Source of the DNA: Candidatus Palauibacter polyketidifaciens
GTDB taxonomy: Bacteria > Gemmatimonadota > Gemmatimonadetes > Palauibacterales > Palauibacteraceae
Assembly: GCF_947581785.1 (NCBI RefSeq)
Contig: NZ_CANPVO010000014.1
Coordinates: 1-64,000 of the forward strand
Length of the DNA stretch: 64,000 nt
Reading direction: 5' to 3'
Position 1 is the stretch's first letter; every line of letters starts with the position of its first letter. The notes below the pieces were generated by a model. That model searched no databases and had not been told where the DNA came from. It saw only the letters and a list, made by a program, of their open reading frames with translations. The translations under genes and the position numbers were made by a program. Shown piece after piece: positions 41,864 to 51,939 of this stretch.

Positions 41864-43778
41864 CCCCTTCCGCGAGCGGCGCAGGGCAGCGCGGAGACGC
41901 GTAGCCCTCGGTTGCGGCGCCGTGCTGGTCGCGGCCGCGGGTTGTGCGTTCATCGCCGGCAACCCACCCGTCGAGATGGCCACGTCGAGCACCGTGGATC
42001 GGGAAGGGGCGCAGGCCGCACTCCGCCTCGCCGAGTCCGACTACGAGCAGGGACGCTTCGCCGCCGCCGCGGCGCGCGCGGACTCCCTCGACGCCGCATG
42101 GCGTGAACTGGGATCTCTCCGGGGCCTCGCGGACCGGGCCCTCTCCGTGGCGGGTCGGGCGCTGGAGGCACAGAGGCTCCCGGGCGCCGCCGCGGATCGT
42201 TACGGCAGGCTCCTCGCGCGGGGGCCCGCCTCAACCCTGGGAACGGCCACTCTGGAGCGACTGGTTCGGATCCTCTCCGACACCGGCCGCGAGCCCGAAG
42301 CGGTCGCTGCGATCCTCTCCGCGCCCCAGGGACTGGAGACGATGGGCGCGGAGGATCTCCGCCGGTTGACCGGCGCCCTCACGACCCAGGAATTACGCTC
42401 GTTGACCGGGAACTTCCCGCCGGAGACGGCTGCGGCCGCGATCGTTCATACCCAACTCATCCGCCTGCTCATCGTCGAGGAGCAGGGGGACGAAGCGAGG
42501 CGTCTGGCCGCCCGCGTCCTGGAGGGGGAGCCCGCCGAACCGGAGCGGGTCACGGCGGAGATGATCGTCGAAGCGGGAACGGATCTCGGCAGCGGCAGCG
42601 CGCGCATCGGCGCGATCCTCCCGCTCACGGGGGACCTCGCGGCTCTGGGCCGGGTGCTGCGCGAGGGGATCGAACTCGCGGTCGAGCGATACCGTGACGA
42701 GCGCCCGGCCGGCTTCGATGTCGAACTCATCTTCGTCGATGACGAATCGAATCCGGAGAACACGGCGGGTCTCGTGCGGTCGCTCGAAGGACAGGACGTG
42801 GTCGCGATCCTGGGTCCGCTTCGCTCCGAGTCGTTCGCGGCGGCGTCGCGGGCCCGCGGGAATCAGAGATTGCCGATCATCAGCCCCACGGCGACGGACG
42901 TGCTGAGGCCCGCGTCGGCGACCTATACGCTCTACGATGCGGGGACGCGCGTCTCGGATGTGGCGCGGGAACTGGCGCGCTGGACGCTGGAGGATCTGCG
43001 GCTCCGCCGGGTCGCCGTCCTCGAGCCGGATGGGGTCGGGCTCGGAGGCGCGATCGATGCGTTCACGCGAACGATCCGGGAGAACGGCGGCCTGCTCGTG
43101 GGGCACGAACGCTACGATCCCGGGGTCACGACCTTCCAGGCACCCATCGAAGCCGTCGCGGCCTCGGAGCCCGACGTCGTCTTCGCGCCGGCGGCGTCCG
43201 TGTCCGGCGTCCTCGCCATCGCGCCTCAACTCTTCTATTACGGGCTCTACAACGTGATCGTGATGGGGAGCGGGGCCTGGGCCGAGCCGGCCGCGTTGCG
43301 CCGCCTCGAACGCTTCGCGACGGACCATCGCGTGATCGGTCTCGCGACGGACCGCGTCAGCCCGGGTACGCCGTGGCGGCGATTCGTCGCGGATTATGAG
43401 AGACGATACCGAAAGGCGTTGCGGGACAACATTATGCCGGCTCTGGCACACGATGCGACGCTCCTGGTTCTTTCCGCTCTCGATGGCGCGAGACTGCCGA
43501 TCCCGGCCGCGCTCGCGGCATACCTCGAATCGGGACCGGAAGTCGAGGGCGTTACGGGCCGTCTGCGTCCCGTTGCCGAGCGGTCGGTCGTACGGCGCTC
43601 CACGGAGATCCGCATGCTGGTGGACGGTTCGCCCGTGGAGGCGGACAGAGAGGAACTTCTCAGCTGGCTGGCAGAGGTGCGTGCGGCGCCGTCTCCCTTT
43701 GCGCCGCGTGACTCGCTGCGCGTGGACACCCTGCGCGCGGACACGCGGTCCCGGGTGCGAACGGCGAGCATCCGGTGA
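41844..43778 (+). CDS. Lipoprotein with periplasmic ligand-binding domain (LpoA/LivK-like)
   Basis: About 644 residues. A basic start and hydrophobic signal end in the lipobox VAAAGC. A helical TPR-like region follows (about 45-240), then a type I periplasmic-binding fold (about 250-600): [71 protein letters not shown] plus this fold is the layout of LpoA-type penicillin-binding-protein activators; ABC-type amino acid binding proteins share only the second part. The start is probably one of two GTG codons at 41844/41847, inside the end of rpsA. The stop overlaps pccB (GTGA). Confidence 0.78.
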   Translation: MVRQGSSPFRERRRAARRRVALGCGAVLVAAAGCAFIAGNPPVEMATSSTVDREGAQAALRLAESDYEQGRFAAAAARADSLDAAWRELGSLRGLADRALSVAGRALEAQRLPGAAADRYGRLLARGPASTLGTATLERLVRILSDTGREPEAVAAILSAPQGLETMGAEDLRRLTGALTTQELRSLTGNFPPETAAAAIVHTQLIRLLIVEEQGDEARRLAARVLEGEPAEPERVTAEMIVEAGTDLGSGSARIGAILPLTGDLAALGRVLREGIELAVERYRDERPAGFDVELIFVDDESNPENTAGLVRSLEGQDVVAILGPLRSESFAAASRARGNQRLPIISPTATDVLRPASATYTLYDAGTRVSDVARELARWTLEDLRLRRVAVLEPDGVGLGGAIDAFTRTIRENGGLLVGHERYDPGVTTFQAPIEAVAASEPDVVFAPAASVSGVLAIAPQLFYYGLYNVIVMGSGAWAEPAALRRLERFATDHRVIGLATDRVSPGTPWRRFVADYERRYRKALRDNIMPALAHDATLLVLSALDGARLPIPAALAAYLESGPEVEGVTGRLRPVAERSVVRRSTEIRMLVDGSPVEADREELLSWLAEVRAAPSPFAPRDSLRVDTLRADTRSRVRTASIR

Positions 43779-45322
43779 GCATGCGCGAGAAGGTGGCCGA
43801 ACTCGAGGCCCGATCCGAGCGGGCCGCGCGCGGGGACCCGGATCGGCTCGCCCGCCAGCACGCGCGCGGCAAGCTGGGCGCCAGGGAGCGCCTCGAGATC
43901 CTCCTCGACGAGGGGAGCTTCGTGGAGTTCGACCGCTTCGTCGAGCACCGCTGCACGGACTTCGGGCTTGAAGATCGGCGCATCCCCGGCGACGGCGTCA
44001 TCACCGGCTACGGCCGCATCGACGGACGGACCGTCTATGTGTTCAGCCAGGATTTTACGGTCTTCGGAGGCTCGCTCTCGGAAGCGCACGCCGGCAAGAT
44101 CGTGAAGGTCCTGGATCTCGCGACGCGGAACGGGACCCCCTTCATCGGCATCAACGACTCGGGTGGCGCACGGATTCAGGAAGGGGTCGCCTCGCTCGGC
44201 GGCTACGCGGACATCTTCCTCCGAAACACGCTGGCGTCGGGCGTGATCCCGCAACTGAGCGCGATTCTGGGGCCATGTTCCGGAGGCGCGGTCTACAGCC
44301 CCGCCATCACGGACTTCGTGTTCATGGTGGACGGAGTGAGCCACATGTTCATCACGGGCCCCGGCGTCGTGAAGACGGTGACGCACGAGGACGTGACGTT
44401 CGACGAACTCGGCGGCGCCGCCGTGCACGCGAGCCGGTCCGGCGTGGCACACTTCCGGTCGGCGACCGAGGTCGAGGCGCTCGGGGCCGTGCGCCGCCTC
44501 CTGTCCTATCTGCCTTCGAACAACCAGGAGACGCCCCCGTGGCGGGAGACGACGGACCCGGCGGACCGGGCCGACGCGGCGCTTCTCGAGATCGTGCCCG
44601 ACGACCCGAAGCTCCCGTACGACATGTTGGACATCATCCGTCGCGTCGTCGACGCCGACAGCCTGATGGAGGTTCACGCCGAGTACGCCCGCAACATCAT
44701 CACGGGCTTCGCCCGACTCGGGGGGAACGCCGTGGGCATCATCGGCAACCAGCCCGCGGTCCTCGCCGGCGTCCTGGACAGCGATGCGAGCATCAAGGCC
44801 GCGCGGTTCGTCCGCTTCTGTGATGCGTTCAACGTTCCGCTGGTGACCTTCGAGGATGTGCCCGGCTTTCTCCCGGGACTGAGGGAGGAGCACGAGGGCA
44901 TCATACGAAACGGCGCGAAGCTCCTCTTCGCGTACTGCGAGGCGACGGTGCCGAAGCTCACCGTCATCACGCGCAAGGCCTACGGCGGCGCGTACGACGT
45001 CATGTCGTCCAAGCATATCCGGGGCGACCTCAACCTCGCCTGGCCGAGCGCGGAGATCGCGGTGATGGGCGCGAAGGGCGCGGTGGAGGTCCTCTTCCGG
45101 CGCGAGATTGCCGCGGCCGAGGACCCCGTGGCGCGCACGGCCGAACTCGAAGCGGAATATCGGGCGAAGTTCGCCAACCCCTATCTCGCCGCCGAACGCG
45201 GGTTCATCGACGATGTGATCGACCCCCGCGAGACGCGCGGGCGTCTCGTTTCGGGGCTCGAAGCCATGGCCGAGAAGCGCGATCGCAACCCGCCCAGGAA
45301 GCACGGCAATATCCCGTTGTGA
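43775..45322 (+). CDS. pccB: Acyl-CoA carboxylase carboxyltransferase subunit (propionyl-CoA type)
   Basis: A 515-residue carboxyltransferase with the usual N-terminal [26 protein letters not shown], the acyl-CoA region with [14 protein letters not shown], and carboxybiotin-side [27 protein letters not shown] and [10 protein letters not shown]. It transfers carboxylate from biotin to propionyl-CoA or a related acyl-CoA. The propionyl preference is inferred from the adjacent methylmalonyl-CoA mutase gene. It is followed by biotin carboxylase and carrier genes. A GTG at 43775 or ATG at 43781 may serve as start. Confidence 0.94.
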   Translation: MSMREKVAELEARSERAARGDPDRLARQHARGKLGARERLEILLDEGSFVEFDRFVEHRCTDFGLEDRRIPGDGVITGYGRIDGRTVYVFSQDFTVFGGSLSEAHAGKIVKVLDLATRNGTPFIGINDSGGARIQEGVASLGGYADIFLRNTLASGVIPQLSAILGPCSGGAVYSPAITDFVFMVDGVSHMFITGPGVVKTVTHEDVTFDELGGAAVHASRSGVAHFRSATEVEALGAVRRLLSYLPSNNQETPPWRETTDPADRADAALLEIVPDDPKLPYDMLDIIRRVVDADSLMEVHAEYARNIITGFARLGGNAVGIIGNQPAVLAGVLDSDASIKAARFVRFCDAFNVPLVTFEDVPGFLPGLREEHEGIIRNGAKLLFAYCEATVPKLTVITRKAYGGAYDVMSSKHIRGDLNLAWPSAEIAVMGAKGAVEVLFRREIAAAEDPVARTAELEAEYRAKFANPYLAAERGFIDDVIDPRETRGRLVSGLEAMAEKRDRNPPRKHGNIPL

Positions 45323-45338
45323 ACCCCTCCGAGGCCGG

Positions 45339-46829
45339 ATGTTCGACAAAGTTCTGATCGCGAACCGCGGCGAGATCGCGGTTCGGATCATCCGTGCGTG
45401 CCACGAGGAAGGCCTCGGGACGGTCGCGGTCTACTCCGATGTGGATCGCCGGGCCCCCCACGTGCTTCTCGCGGGCGAGGCGGTCCGGATCGGGGGGGCC
45501 GCCGCCGCGGAGAGCTACCTGTCGATCGACAGGCTCCTCGCGGCCGCGGAGGAGACGGGGGCGGGGGCGGTCCATCCGGGGTACGGCTTTCTGGCCGAGA
45601 ACGCCGGTTTCGCTCGCGCCGTCGAAGCGAGGGGTCTCGTGCACATCGGACCTCCCGCCGACGCGATCGAAATCATGGGCGACAAGACGCGGGCCCGGGC
45701 CCGGATGGAGGGAGCCGGGGTGCCCGTGATACCGGGCAGCGCCCCGCTCGATTCCGCGCGCGACGCCATCCTCGAAGCTGAGCGGATCGGGTTCCCCGTC
45801 CTCCTGAAGGCGGCGGCCGGCGGCGGCGGCAAGGGCATGCAGGTCGTCTCCGACGAGGAGCAGATGGCCGGAGCGTTCGGGCGCGCGACGCGGGCGGCGC
45901 AGAGCGCCTTCGGCGACGGACGCGTGTTCGCGGAGCGCTTCCTCGGTTCCCCCCGGCACATCGAGATCCAGGTGCTCGCCGACGAAGAGCGAACCGTGGA
46001 CTTCGGCGAGCGGGAGTGCTCGATCCAGCGGCGACACCAGAAGCTGATCGAAGAAGCGCCCTCCACGGCGATCGATGATGCGCTCCGGCGCCGAATGGCG
46101 GAGGTCGCCGTGCGGGCGGCGGAGGCGGTCGGCTACCGCGGCGCGGGCACGGTCGAGTTTCTGGTCGAAGAGGGCGAGTTCTTCTTCCTCGAAATGAACA
46201 CCCGGATTCAGGTCGAGCATCCCGTGACGGAACTCGTCACCGGCGTGGACCTCGTCCGTCAGCAACTGCGCGTCGCACGGGGGCTCCCGTTGCTCGGCGG
46301 CGGCGAGCCGCCCACCGCCCGCGGGCACGCGATCGAGTGCCGGATCAACGCGGAGGATCCGGCCGCCGGATTCCTCCCATCCATGGGTCGAATCGACCGC
46401 CTCGAAGTGCCGACGGGGCCCGGCGTACGCTGGGATGGCGGGATCCGGAACGGGTCGGACGTCGGTCCGCACTACGACTCGCTGCTCGGCAAGCTGGTCG
46501 TCCACGCCTCGGATCGGGACGCTGCGATCCGGCGCATGCGGTCCGCGCTCGAGGGGCTCGTCATCGGCGGCGTCGAGACGACGGTCCCCTGGCACCTCGC
46601 GGTGATGGACGAAGCCGACTACCGGGCGAACGATCTCTCCATCCGGTACGTGGAGGAGCACCCCGGACTCGGAGGGGCCGCGGACCCCGGGCTGCGCGAC
46701 GTGGCCATGGCGGCCGCGGTGCTCCTCGCGGATGAGGATCGGCCGCGGGTGGTTGCCGGCGGTGCGCGGCGCTCCCGCGACGGAGCGAACGGGTTGTCGG
46801 CGTGGATGCGCGCGGATCGGGAGTGGTGA
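45339..46829 (+). CDS. pccA: Biotin carboxylase subunit of acyl-CoA carboxylase
   Basis: A 496-residue ATP-grasp enzyme that carboxylates biotin. It has the N-terminal FDKVLIANRGEIAVRIIRACHE, the ATP-binding glycine-rich KAAAGGGGKGMQVV, EVQVLADEERTVDFGERECSIQRRHQK-type segment and the catalytic EMNTRIQVEHPVTE. It lacks the biotin carrier domain, which is encoded separately just downstream. The ATG at 45339 lies 16 bases after pccB. Symbol by function; relatives are also annotated accC. Confidence 0.93.
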   Translation: MFDKVLIANRGEIAVRIIRACHEEGLGTVAVYSDVDRRAPHVLLAGEAVRIGGAAAAESYLSIDRLLAAAEETGAGAVHPGYGFLAENAGFARAVEARGLVHIGPPADAIEIMGDKTRARARMEGAGVPVIPGSAPLDSARDAILEAERIGFPVLLKAAAGGGGKGMQVVSDEEQMAGAFGRATRAAQSAFGDGRVFAERFLGSPRHIEIQVLADEERTVDFGERECSIQRRHQKLIEEAPSTAIDDALRRRMAEVAVRAAEAVGYRGAGTVEFLVEEGEFFFLEMNTRIQVEHPVTELVTGVDLVRQQLRVARGLPLLGGGEPPTARGHAIECRINAEDPAAGFLPSMGRIDRLEVPTGPGVRWDGGIRNGSDVGPHYDSLLGKLVVHASDRDAAIRRMRSALEGLVIGGVETTVPWHLAVMDEADYRANDLSIRYVEEHPGLGGAADPGLRDVAMAAAVLLADEDRPRVVAGGARRSRDGANGLSAWMRADREW

Positions 46830-46836
46830 AGCCGTC

Positions 46837-47340
46837 ATGAAGTACCATGTCGAGGTGGATGGCGCGGGCTTCGAGGTCGAACGGCTGGTCTCCGGGCTGC
46901 GCCTGAACGGTTCGGAGCGGGCAGCGGAGTTCGCGTGGCTGGCGGATGGTGAAATCCAGCTCACCCTGGATGGCGCGAACCACCGCGTGTTCGCGCGCCG
47001 GACGCCCGCCGGGTGGCGGCTGACCGTGCGCGGCCGGACCTTCGACGTCACGGTGGAGGACGAACGTACCCGGGCGCTCCGCGCACTGGCCGATCAGGGC
47101 GCGGGGGGGCGGGGACCGCAGGAGTTGCGCGCGCCGATGCCGGGGCTGATCACGCGGGTCCTCGCGGAAGCCGGGCAGCGCGTGAGCGCCGGCGATGGAC
47201 TGGTCGTGATCGAAGCCATGAAGATGGAGAACGAATTGCGCGCCCGTGGACCGGGAACGGTGGCCGAAATCGAGGTCCGCGCCGGCGATGTCGTGGATCG
47301 CGACCAGGTTCTCGTGACGCTCGAGGCGGAGACCCGGTGA
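46837..47340 (+). CDS. Biotin carboxyl carrier protein of acyl-CoA carboxylase
   Basis: A 167-residue protein whose C-terminal 70 residues form a biotinyl domain with the biotin lysine in VIEAMKMENEL and the typical LRAPMPGLITRVLAEAGQRV start. The N-terminal part is a beta-rich region (KYHVEVDGAGFEVERL onwards), as in carriers of acyl-CoA carboxylases. It works with the two preceding subunits. The ATG at 46837 follows the carboxylase stop by seven bases; its own stop overlaps the mutase start (GTGA). Confidence 0.93.
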   Translation: MKYHVEVDGAGFEVERLVSGLRLNGSERAAEFAWLADGEIQLTLDGANHRVFARRTPAGWRLTVRGRTFDVTVEDERTRALRALADQGAGGRGPQELRAPMPGLITRVLAEAGQRVSAGDGLVVIEAMKMENELRARGPGTVAEIEVRAGDVVDRDQVLVTLEAETR

Positions 47341-48899
47341 ACGCACGGCGCCCGGTCTTCTCCACCACGAGCGGGACCGAAATCGATCCGGTCTACGAGG
47401 CGGGCGATGCGAACCCGGATCGGGCCTTGCCCGGCGAGTTCCCCTACACGCGCGGCGTGTACCCCACGATGTACCGCGGGCGGCTATGGACGATGCGCCA
47501 GTACGCCGGCTTCGGCACGGCCGCGGCGACGAACGCGCGCTTCCGCTATCTGCTGGAATCCGGACAGACCGGTCTCTCCGTTGCCTTCGACCTTCCGACT
47601 CAGATGGGCTACGACTCCGACGATGCCAGGGTGCGGGGAGAAGTCGGACGGGTCGGCGTGGCGATCGACTCGATCGAAGACATGCACCGGCTGTTCGAGG
47701 AGATCCCGCTCGAACGCGTCTCGACGGCGATGACGATCAACGCCACGGCGCCCGTGCTCCTCGCGATGTACGCAGGCGTGGCCCGGGAACGGGGTATCGA
47801 TCCGGCCGTCCTCCGGGGCACGCTCCAGAACGACGTGCTGAAGGAGTTCATCGCGCGGGGGACGTACATCTATCCGGTGGAGCCCAGCCTCCGGTTCGTG
47901 ACGGACGTATTCGACTTCTGCTCCCGTAAGATGCCGCGCTGGCGCTCGATCTCCATCAGTGGGTACCACATTCGCGAGGCCGGCGCGACGGCGGCCCAGG
48001 AGCTGGCCTTCACGATCGCCAACGGTCTCGAGTACGTGAGCCGCGCCATCGAGCGTGGGTTGGAGATCGACGACTTCGCTCCCGGGCTCAGCTTCTTCTT
48101 CTCGGCCGACCGGCTGTTCTTCGAAGAGGTTGCAAAGTTCCGCGCCGCCCGCCGCATGTGGGCCCGGCTCATGCGGGACCGCTTCGGAGCCGCGGAAGAG
48201 AGCTGTCGACTGAAGTTCCACACCCAGACGTCGGGGGCGGCGTTGACGGCCCAACAGCCGTTGAACAACGTCGTGCGCGTCGCCGTTCAGGCGCTCTCCG
48301 CGGTTCTGGGGGGGACGCAGTCGCTGCACACGAACAGCTACGACGAAGCGCTCTCGCTTCCCGGAGCGGACGCGGCCCGCCTCGCGCTCCGCACGCAGCA
48401 GGTCCTGGCGGCCGAAACCGGTGTCGGAGACACCGTCGACCCCCTGGGGGGCTCCTACTTCGTGGAGTCGCTCACGGACGACATCGAGGCGCGGGCCCGG
48501 GAGTATCTCGCTCGCGTCGAGGAACTGGGCGGCCCCGTGCAGGCGATCGACTACATGAGGGAGGAGATCCACCTCGCCGCCCGCCGCCATCAGGAGGCGA
48601 TCGAGAGCGGCGAACTCGAGGTGGTCGGCGTGAACCTGCACGCGGATGCCGAACCGGTCGAAATGCCGAAGGCGCCGGATTTTGCTCGACTGGCGGATGA
48701 ACAACGCCTGCGGCTCACGCGGCTCAGGGCGGAGAGGAGCGACGCGGACGTGGAAGCGGCGCTGGCGGGGATCCGGCGAGCGGCGGCCGGAGATGCTAAC
48801 CTCCTGCCCGTTCTGATCGACGCCGCCAGGCGCCGCGTGACTCTGGGCGAGATCAGCCACGCGCTGCGCGAGGTGTGGGGAGAATACCGGCCCGGCTAG
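47337..48899 (+). CDS. Methylmalonyl-CoA mutase, large (catalytic) subunit
   Basis: A 520-residue TIM-barrel catalytic subunit. Residues that set methylmalonyl-CoA specificity in the characterised enzyme are present: Tyr in RQYAGFG and Arg in FIARGTYIYP. Other conserved segments are HTQTSGAALTAQQPLNN and DPLGGSYFVESLT. It ends after HALREVWGEYRPG and has no B12-binding domain, so it must pair with a separate small subunit, as in two-subunit mutases; none is in the window. With the carboxylase genes before it and the epimerase at 12 kb, it would convert propionyl-CoA to succinyl-CoA. Confidence 0.93.
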   Translation: MNARRPVFSTTSGTEIDPVYEAGDANPDRALPGEFPYTRGVYPTMYRGRLWTMRQYAGFGTAAATNARFRYLLESGQTGLSVAFDLPTQMGYDSDDARVRGEVGRVGVAIDSIEDMHRLFEEIPLERVSTAMTINATAPVLLAMYAGVARERGIDPAVLRGTLQNDVLKEFIARGTYIYPVEPSLRFVTDVFDFCSRKMPRWRSISISGYHIREAGATAAQELAFTIANGLEYVSRAIERGLEIDDFAPGLSFFFSADRLFFEEVAKFRAARRMWARLMRDRFGAAEESCRLKFHTQTSGAALTAQQPLNNVVRVAVQALSAVLGGTQSLHTNSYDEALSLPGADAARLALRTQQVLAAETGVGDTVDPLGGSYFVESLTDDIEARAREYLARVEELGGPVQAIDYMREEIHLAARRHQEAIESGELEVVGVNLHADAEPVEMPKAPDFARLADEQRLRLTRLRAERSDADVEAALAGIRRAAAGDANLLPVLIDAARRRVTLGEISHALREVWGEYRPG

Positions 48900-48959
48900 C
48901 GGTCCGCGGCGTAACGCCGCGGGCACGTCGACGTTCCACGGATGGATCCAGGGGCACGA

Positions 48960-49274
48960 GTGCCAACGTACGAATACAGATGTCGCAGTTGTCGACACGA
49001 ATTCGAGCGGTTCCAGCGCATGTCGGACCCGGCGATCCGCCTCTGTCCGTTGTGTGGGGAAGAGCAGGTGGAGCGGCTCATCTCGTCGGGAGGCGGGATC
49101 GTCTTCAAGGGGCCGGGTTTCTACGCCACCGACTATCGGCAGGCGCCGGAGGACGGCGGGAAGTCCGCGGCCGCCAAGGCCTCGGGCGATGCCTCCTCCG
49201 GGTCGCCGGAAAGCGCCTCGTCCACGTCCGATGGCGCCTCCTCCGGGTCGCCGGACGGCGGGTCCGACTCGTGA
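48960..49274 (+). CDS. FmdB-family zinc ribbon protein
   Basis: A 104-residue protein. The first 50 residues are an FmdB/CxxC zinc ribbon (PTYEYRCRSCRHEFERF ... RLCPLCGEEQVERLISSGGG). The rest is a Ser/Gly/Asp-rich tail in which a short SSGSP unit recurs. The family is small and of unclear function. The GTG at 48960 gives the family N-terminus MPTYEYRC and has AGGGG five bases upstream; an ATG at 48942 would add six residues. The stop overlaps argS (GTGA). Confidence 0.88.
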   Translation: MPTYEYRCRSCRHEFERFQRMSDPAIRLCPLCGEEQVERLISSGGGIVFKGPGFYATDYRQAPEDGGKSAAAKASGDASSGSPESASSTSDGASSGSPDGGSDS

Positions 49275-50959
49275 CGCGCGACGCCGGGCTGACTCGGCTC
49301 TCCGAGGCGCTCGAATCCGCCCTTTCGGCCGCGGGGGCTCCGGAGGGCTTCTCCCCGGGGTTGGAACGGCCGCGGGATCCGACGCACGGAGACTGGGCGT
49401 CCAACGCGGCGCTCGTGCTCGCGAAGAGACTGGGCCAGCCTCCCCGGGCACTCGCGGCGCGCGTCTGCGAACTGATCGATCCCGCGGCCGCCGGCATCGC
49501 GGCGGTGGAAGTCGCGGGCCCGGGATTCCTGAACTTCCGGCTCTCCGATCAATCCATCTGGCCCCGACTGACGGAGGTCATCGAGGCGGGCCGTGACTGG
49601 GGACGGACACAGGCTTCACCCGCGCTCCGCGTCAACGTGGAGTTCGTTTCCGCCAACCCGACGGGGCCGCTGCATGTGGCCCATGGTCGTGGCGCGGCGC
49701 TCGGGGACGCGGTCGCGTCGCTGCTGGAGTGGGCCGGACACGACGTGACGCGCGAGTTCTACGTGAACGACGCGGGACGGCAGATCGAACTCCTCGGCGA
49801 ATCCGTCGAGGCACGCTACGAGGAAACGGCCGGGCGGCCGGCGACGGTTCCCGAAGGCGGGTATCACGGCGAGTACGTGCGCGATGTCGCGCTGACGATT
49901 CGAGACGCCGCCGGCCCGGGGTTTCTCGCCTCGCTCCCGCCGGAAGCGCGCCAGGCGCACTTTCGGCGCGAAGCGGTGCGACTGCTCCGCGAGGAACAGG
50001 CGGCGGACCTGTCGCGCTTCGGCGTTGACATGGATCTGTTTTACTCCGAGCGCTCGCTCTACGAGTCCGGAGCGATAGACCACCTCCTGGAGGCGCTGGA
50101 GGACGGCGGCCTCATCTATCGCTCGCAGGGGGCGACCTGGCTTCGGACCTCCGGTTACGGCGACGAGAAGGACCGGGTCCTCATCAAGAGCGACGGCTCG
50201 TTCACCTATTTCCTGCCGGATCTCGCCTATCACCTCGACAAGGCGCGGCGCGGCTTCGACATCGCGATCGACGTCTGGGGTGCGGATCATCAGGGCCACG
50301 AGAAGCGCATGCTGGCGGCCCTGTGCGGCCTGTCGTGCCCGGACCTGCTCGAGGTCCTGATCATCCAGCTCGTCACCGTCCTGCGCGACGGCAGGGAAGT
50401 CCGGATGAGCAAGCGGGCCGGACGCTTCGTGACGCTGGGCGAACTCGTGGAGGAGACGGGTCCGGACGTGGCGCGGTATTTTTTCCTCATGCGCCGCGCG
50501 GAGGTCCATCTCAACTTCGATCTCGACCTCGCTCTGGATACGTCGGATGCGAATCCGGTCTACAAGGTGCAGTACGCGCATGCGCGCATGTGCAGCGTGT
50601 TCCGCAGGGCGGAGGTCGTCGCCGACGACGTTCCGGCCTTCGTCGAGGTTCCAGACGGCTTCGGCACCCCGGCCGAGCGTGAAGTCGCCCTCTCCGTCCT
50701 GAGGCTTCCCGAGGTCATCGCGGCGGCCGCAACGAGCCGCGCCCCGCACCTGGTCTGTGCGTACCTGGAGGAGACGGCGGGGCTCGTGAACGCCTGGTAT
50801 CACCAGGGGAACCTGGATCCGGCGCAGAGAATCCTGGCGGACGTGCCGGAGCGGGCGGCGAGAATCCGGCTCGCGCGCGCGGTTCAGCTCACACTGCGCA
50901 ACGGGCTGCGGGCGCTCGGCCTCTCCGCCCCCGAAACCATGACCCGGGAGGCGAAGTGA
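49271..50959 (+). CDS. argS: Arginine--tRNA ligase
   Basis: A 562-residue class I synthetase. The N-terminal tRNA D-loop-binding domain is followed by VEFVSANPTGPLHVAHGRGA, which holds the HIGH motif as HVAHG, then VWGADHQGHEKRM and the KMSKS counterpart RMSKRAGRFVTL. The C-terminal DALR anticodon-binding domain ends in RLARAVQLTLRNGLRALGLSAPETM, a standard ending. The GTG at 49271 overlaps the FmdB-like gene; the stop overlaps the kinase gene (GTGA). Confidence 0.97.
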   Translation: MTRDAGLTRLSEALESALSAAGAPEGFSPGLERPRDPTHGDWASNAALVLAKRLGQPPRALAARVCELIDPAAAGIAAVEVAGPGFLNFRLSDQSIWPRLTEVIEAGRDWGRTQASPALRVNVEFVSANPTGPLHVAHGRGAALGDAVASLLEWAGHDVTREFYVNDAGRQIELLGESVEARYEETAGRPATVPEGGYHGEYVRDVALTIRDAAGPGFLASLPPEARQAHFRREAVRLLREEQAADLSRFGVDMDLFYSERSLYESGAIDHLLEALEDGGLIYRSQGATWLRTSGYGDEKDRVLIKSDGSFTYFLPDLAYHLDKARRGFDIAIDVWGADHQGHEKRMLAALCGLSCPDLLEVLIIQLVTVLRDGREVRMSKRAGRFVTLGELVEETGPDVARYFFLMRRAEVHLNFDLDLALDTSDANPVYKVQYAHARMCSVFRRAEVVADDVPAFVEVPDGFGTPAEREVALSVLRLPEVIAAAATSRAPHLVCAYLEETAGLVNAWYHQGNLDPAQRILADVPERAARIRLARAVQLTLRNGLRALGLSAPETMTREAK

Positions 50960-51933
50960 ACGTCCGCGCCACCGGAAACGGCGCCGGCGGGACCGGAGCG
51001 GGGTCGATCCTCGTCGTGGGCAGCGTCGCGCTGGATGAGATTTCGACCCCCGCCGGACACCAGGAGGACGTGGTCGGCGGGACGGCGGTCAACTTCAGCG
51101 CCGCGGCCTCGCTGTTCGCGCCGGTCCAGCTCGTCGGGGTCATCGGCGACGACTATCCGACGGGCGAACTCGACTTCCTCCGGCGCAGGAGCGTGGATCT
51201 GTCGGGGCTCGAGCAGCGATCCGGCCGCAGCTTCCGGTGGGGCGGCCTCTATCACCGGGACATGAATACGAGGGACACGACCTTCACCGAGCTGGGGGTT
51301 TTCGCGGACTTCCATCCGACGATTCCCGACGCCTTCCGGAGTGCGCCCTGGGCCTTTCTGGGCGCCATCGACCCCGCACTTCAGCTCGAGGTGCTGGATC
51401 AGATCGAGTCGCCCGTGCTCGCGGCGTGCGACACGATGAACTACTGGATCGACGGGACGCCGGAGCGTCTCGCCGACGTCATCGCAAGGATTGACCTGAT
51501 CACCCTGAACGATGAAGAGGCGAAACAGCTTTCGGGGGAGCACAACCTGGCCCGGGCCGCGCGCTGGATTCAGAGCCGGGGCCCGCGCCACGTCGTGATC
51601 AAGAAGGGGGAGCACGGAGCCGTGCTCCTCACGAGCGACGGTTTCTTCATCACCCCCGGCTTCCCGCTCGACGACGTGGTGGACCCCACCGGAGCCGGCG
51701 ATGCGTTCGCGGGCGGTTTGATCGGGTATCTGGCGCGCTGCGGTTCGATTGCGGGACCCGCGTTGAGGCGCGCCGTCGTGTACGGTTGTGCGCTCGGTTC
51801 CTTCGCGTGCGAGGCCTTCGGCGCGCGCCGTATGGTGACGCTCACGATGGCCGAAGTGGAGGACCGGGTGCGAAGCTTCGGGACGCTCACCAGATTCGAT
51901 GTGCCAGCAGACCGTGGCAAGACCCTGCGTTAG
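50956..51933 (+). CDS. PfkB-family carbohydrate kinase
   Basis: A 325-residue ribokinase-fold enzyme: ILVVGSVALDEISTP and GGTAVNFSAAASLF at the N-terminus, and the second signature with the catalytic base in DPTGAGDAFAGGLIGYL. It phosphorylates a sugar or nucleoside; the substrate cannot be told from sequence. The segment TDGFF..PGFPLDDVVDPTG resembles annotations as adenosine kinase-like in relatives, but this is weak. The GTG start overlaps the argS stop. It ends just before the structured purM leader. Confidence 0.88.
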   Translation: MNVRATGNGAGGTGAGSILVVGSVALDEISTPAGHQEDVVGGTAVNFSAAASLFAPVQLVGVIGDDYPTGELDFLRRRSVDLSGLEQRSGRSFRWGGLYHRDMNTRDTTFTELGVFADFHPTIPDAFRSAPWAFLGAIDPALQLEVLDQIESPVLAACDTMNYWIDGTPERLADVIARIDLITLNDEEAKQLSGEHNLARAARWIQSRGPRHVVIKKGEHGAVLLTSDGFFITPGFPLDDVVDPTGAGDAFAGGLIGYLARCGSIAGPALRRAVVYGCALGSFACEAFGARRMVTLTMAEVEDRVRSFGTLTRFDVPADRGKTLR

Positions 51934-51939
51934 CGCCGA

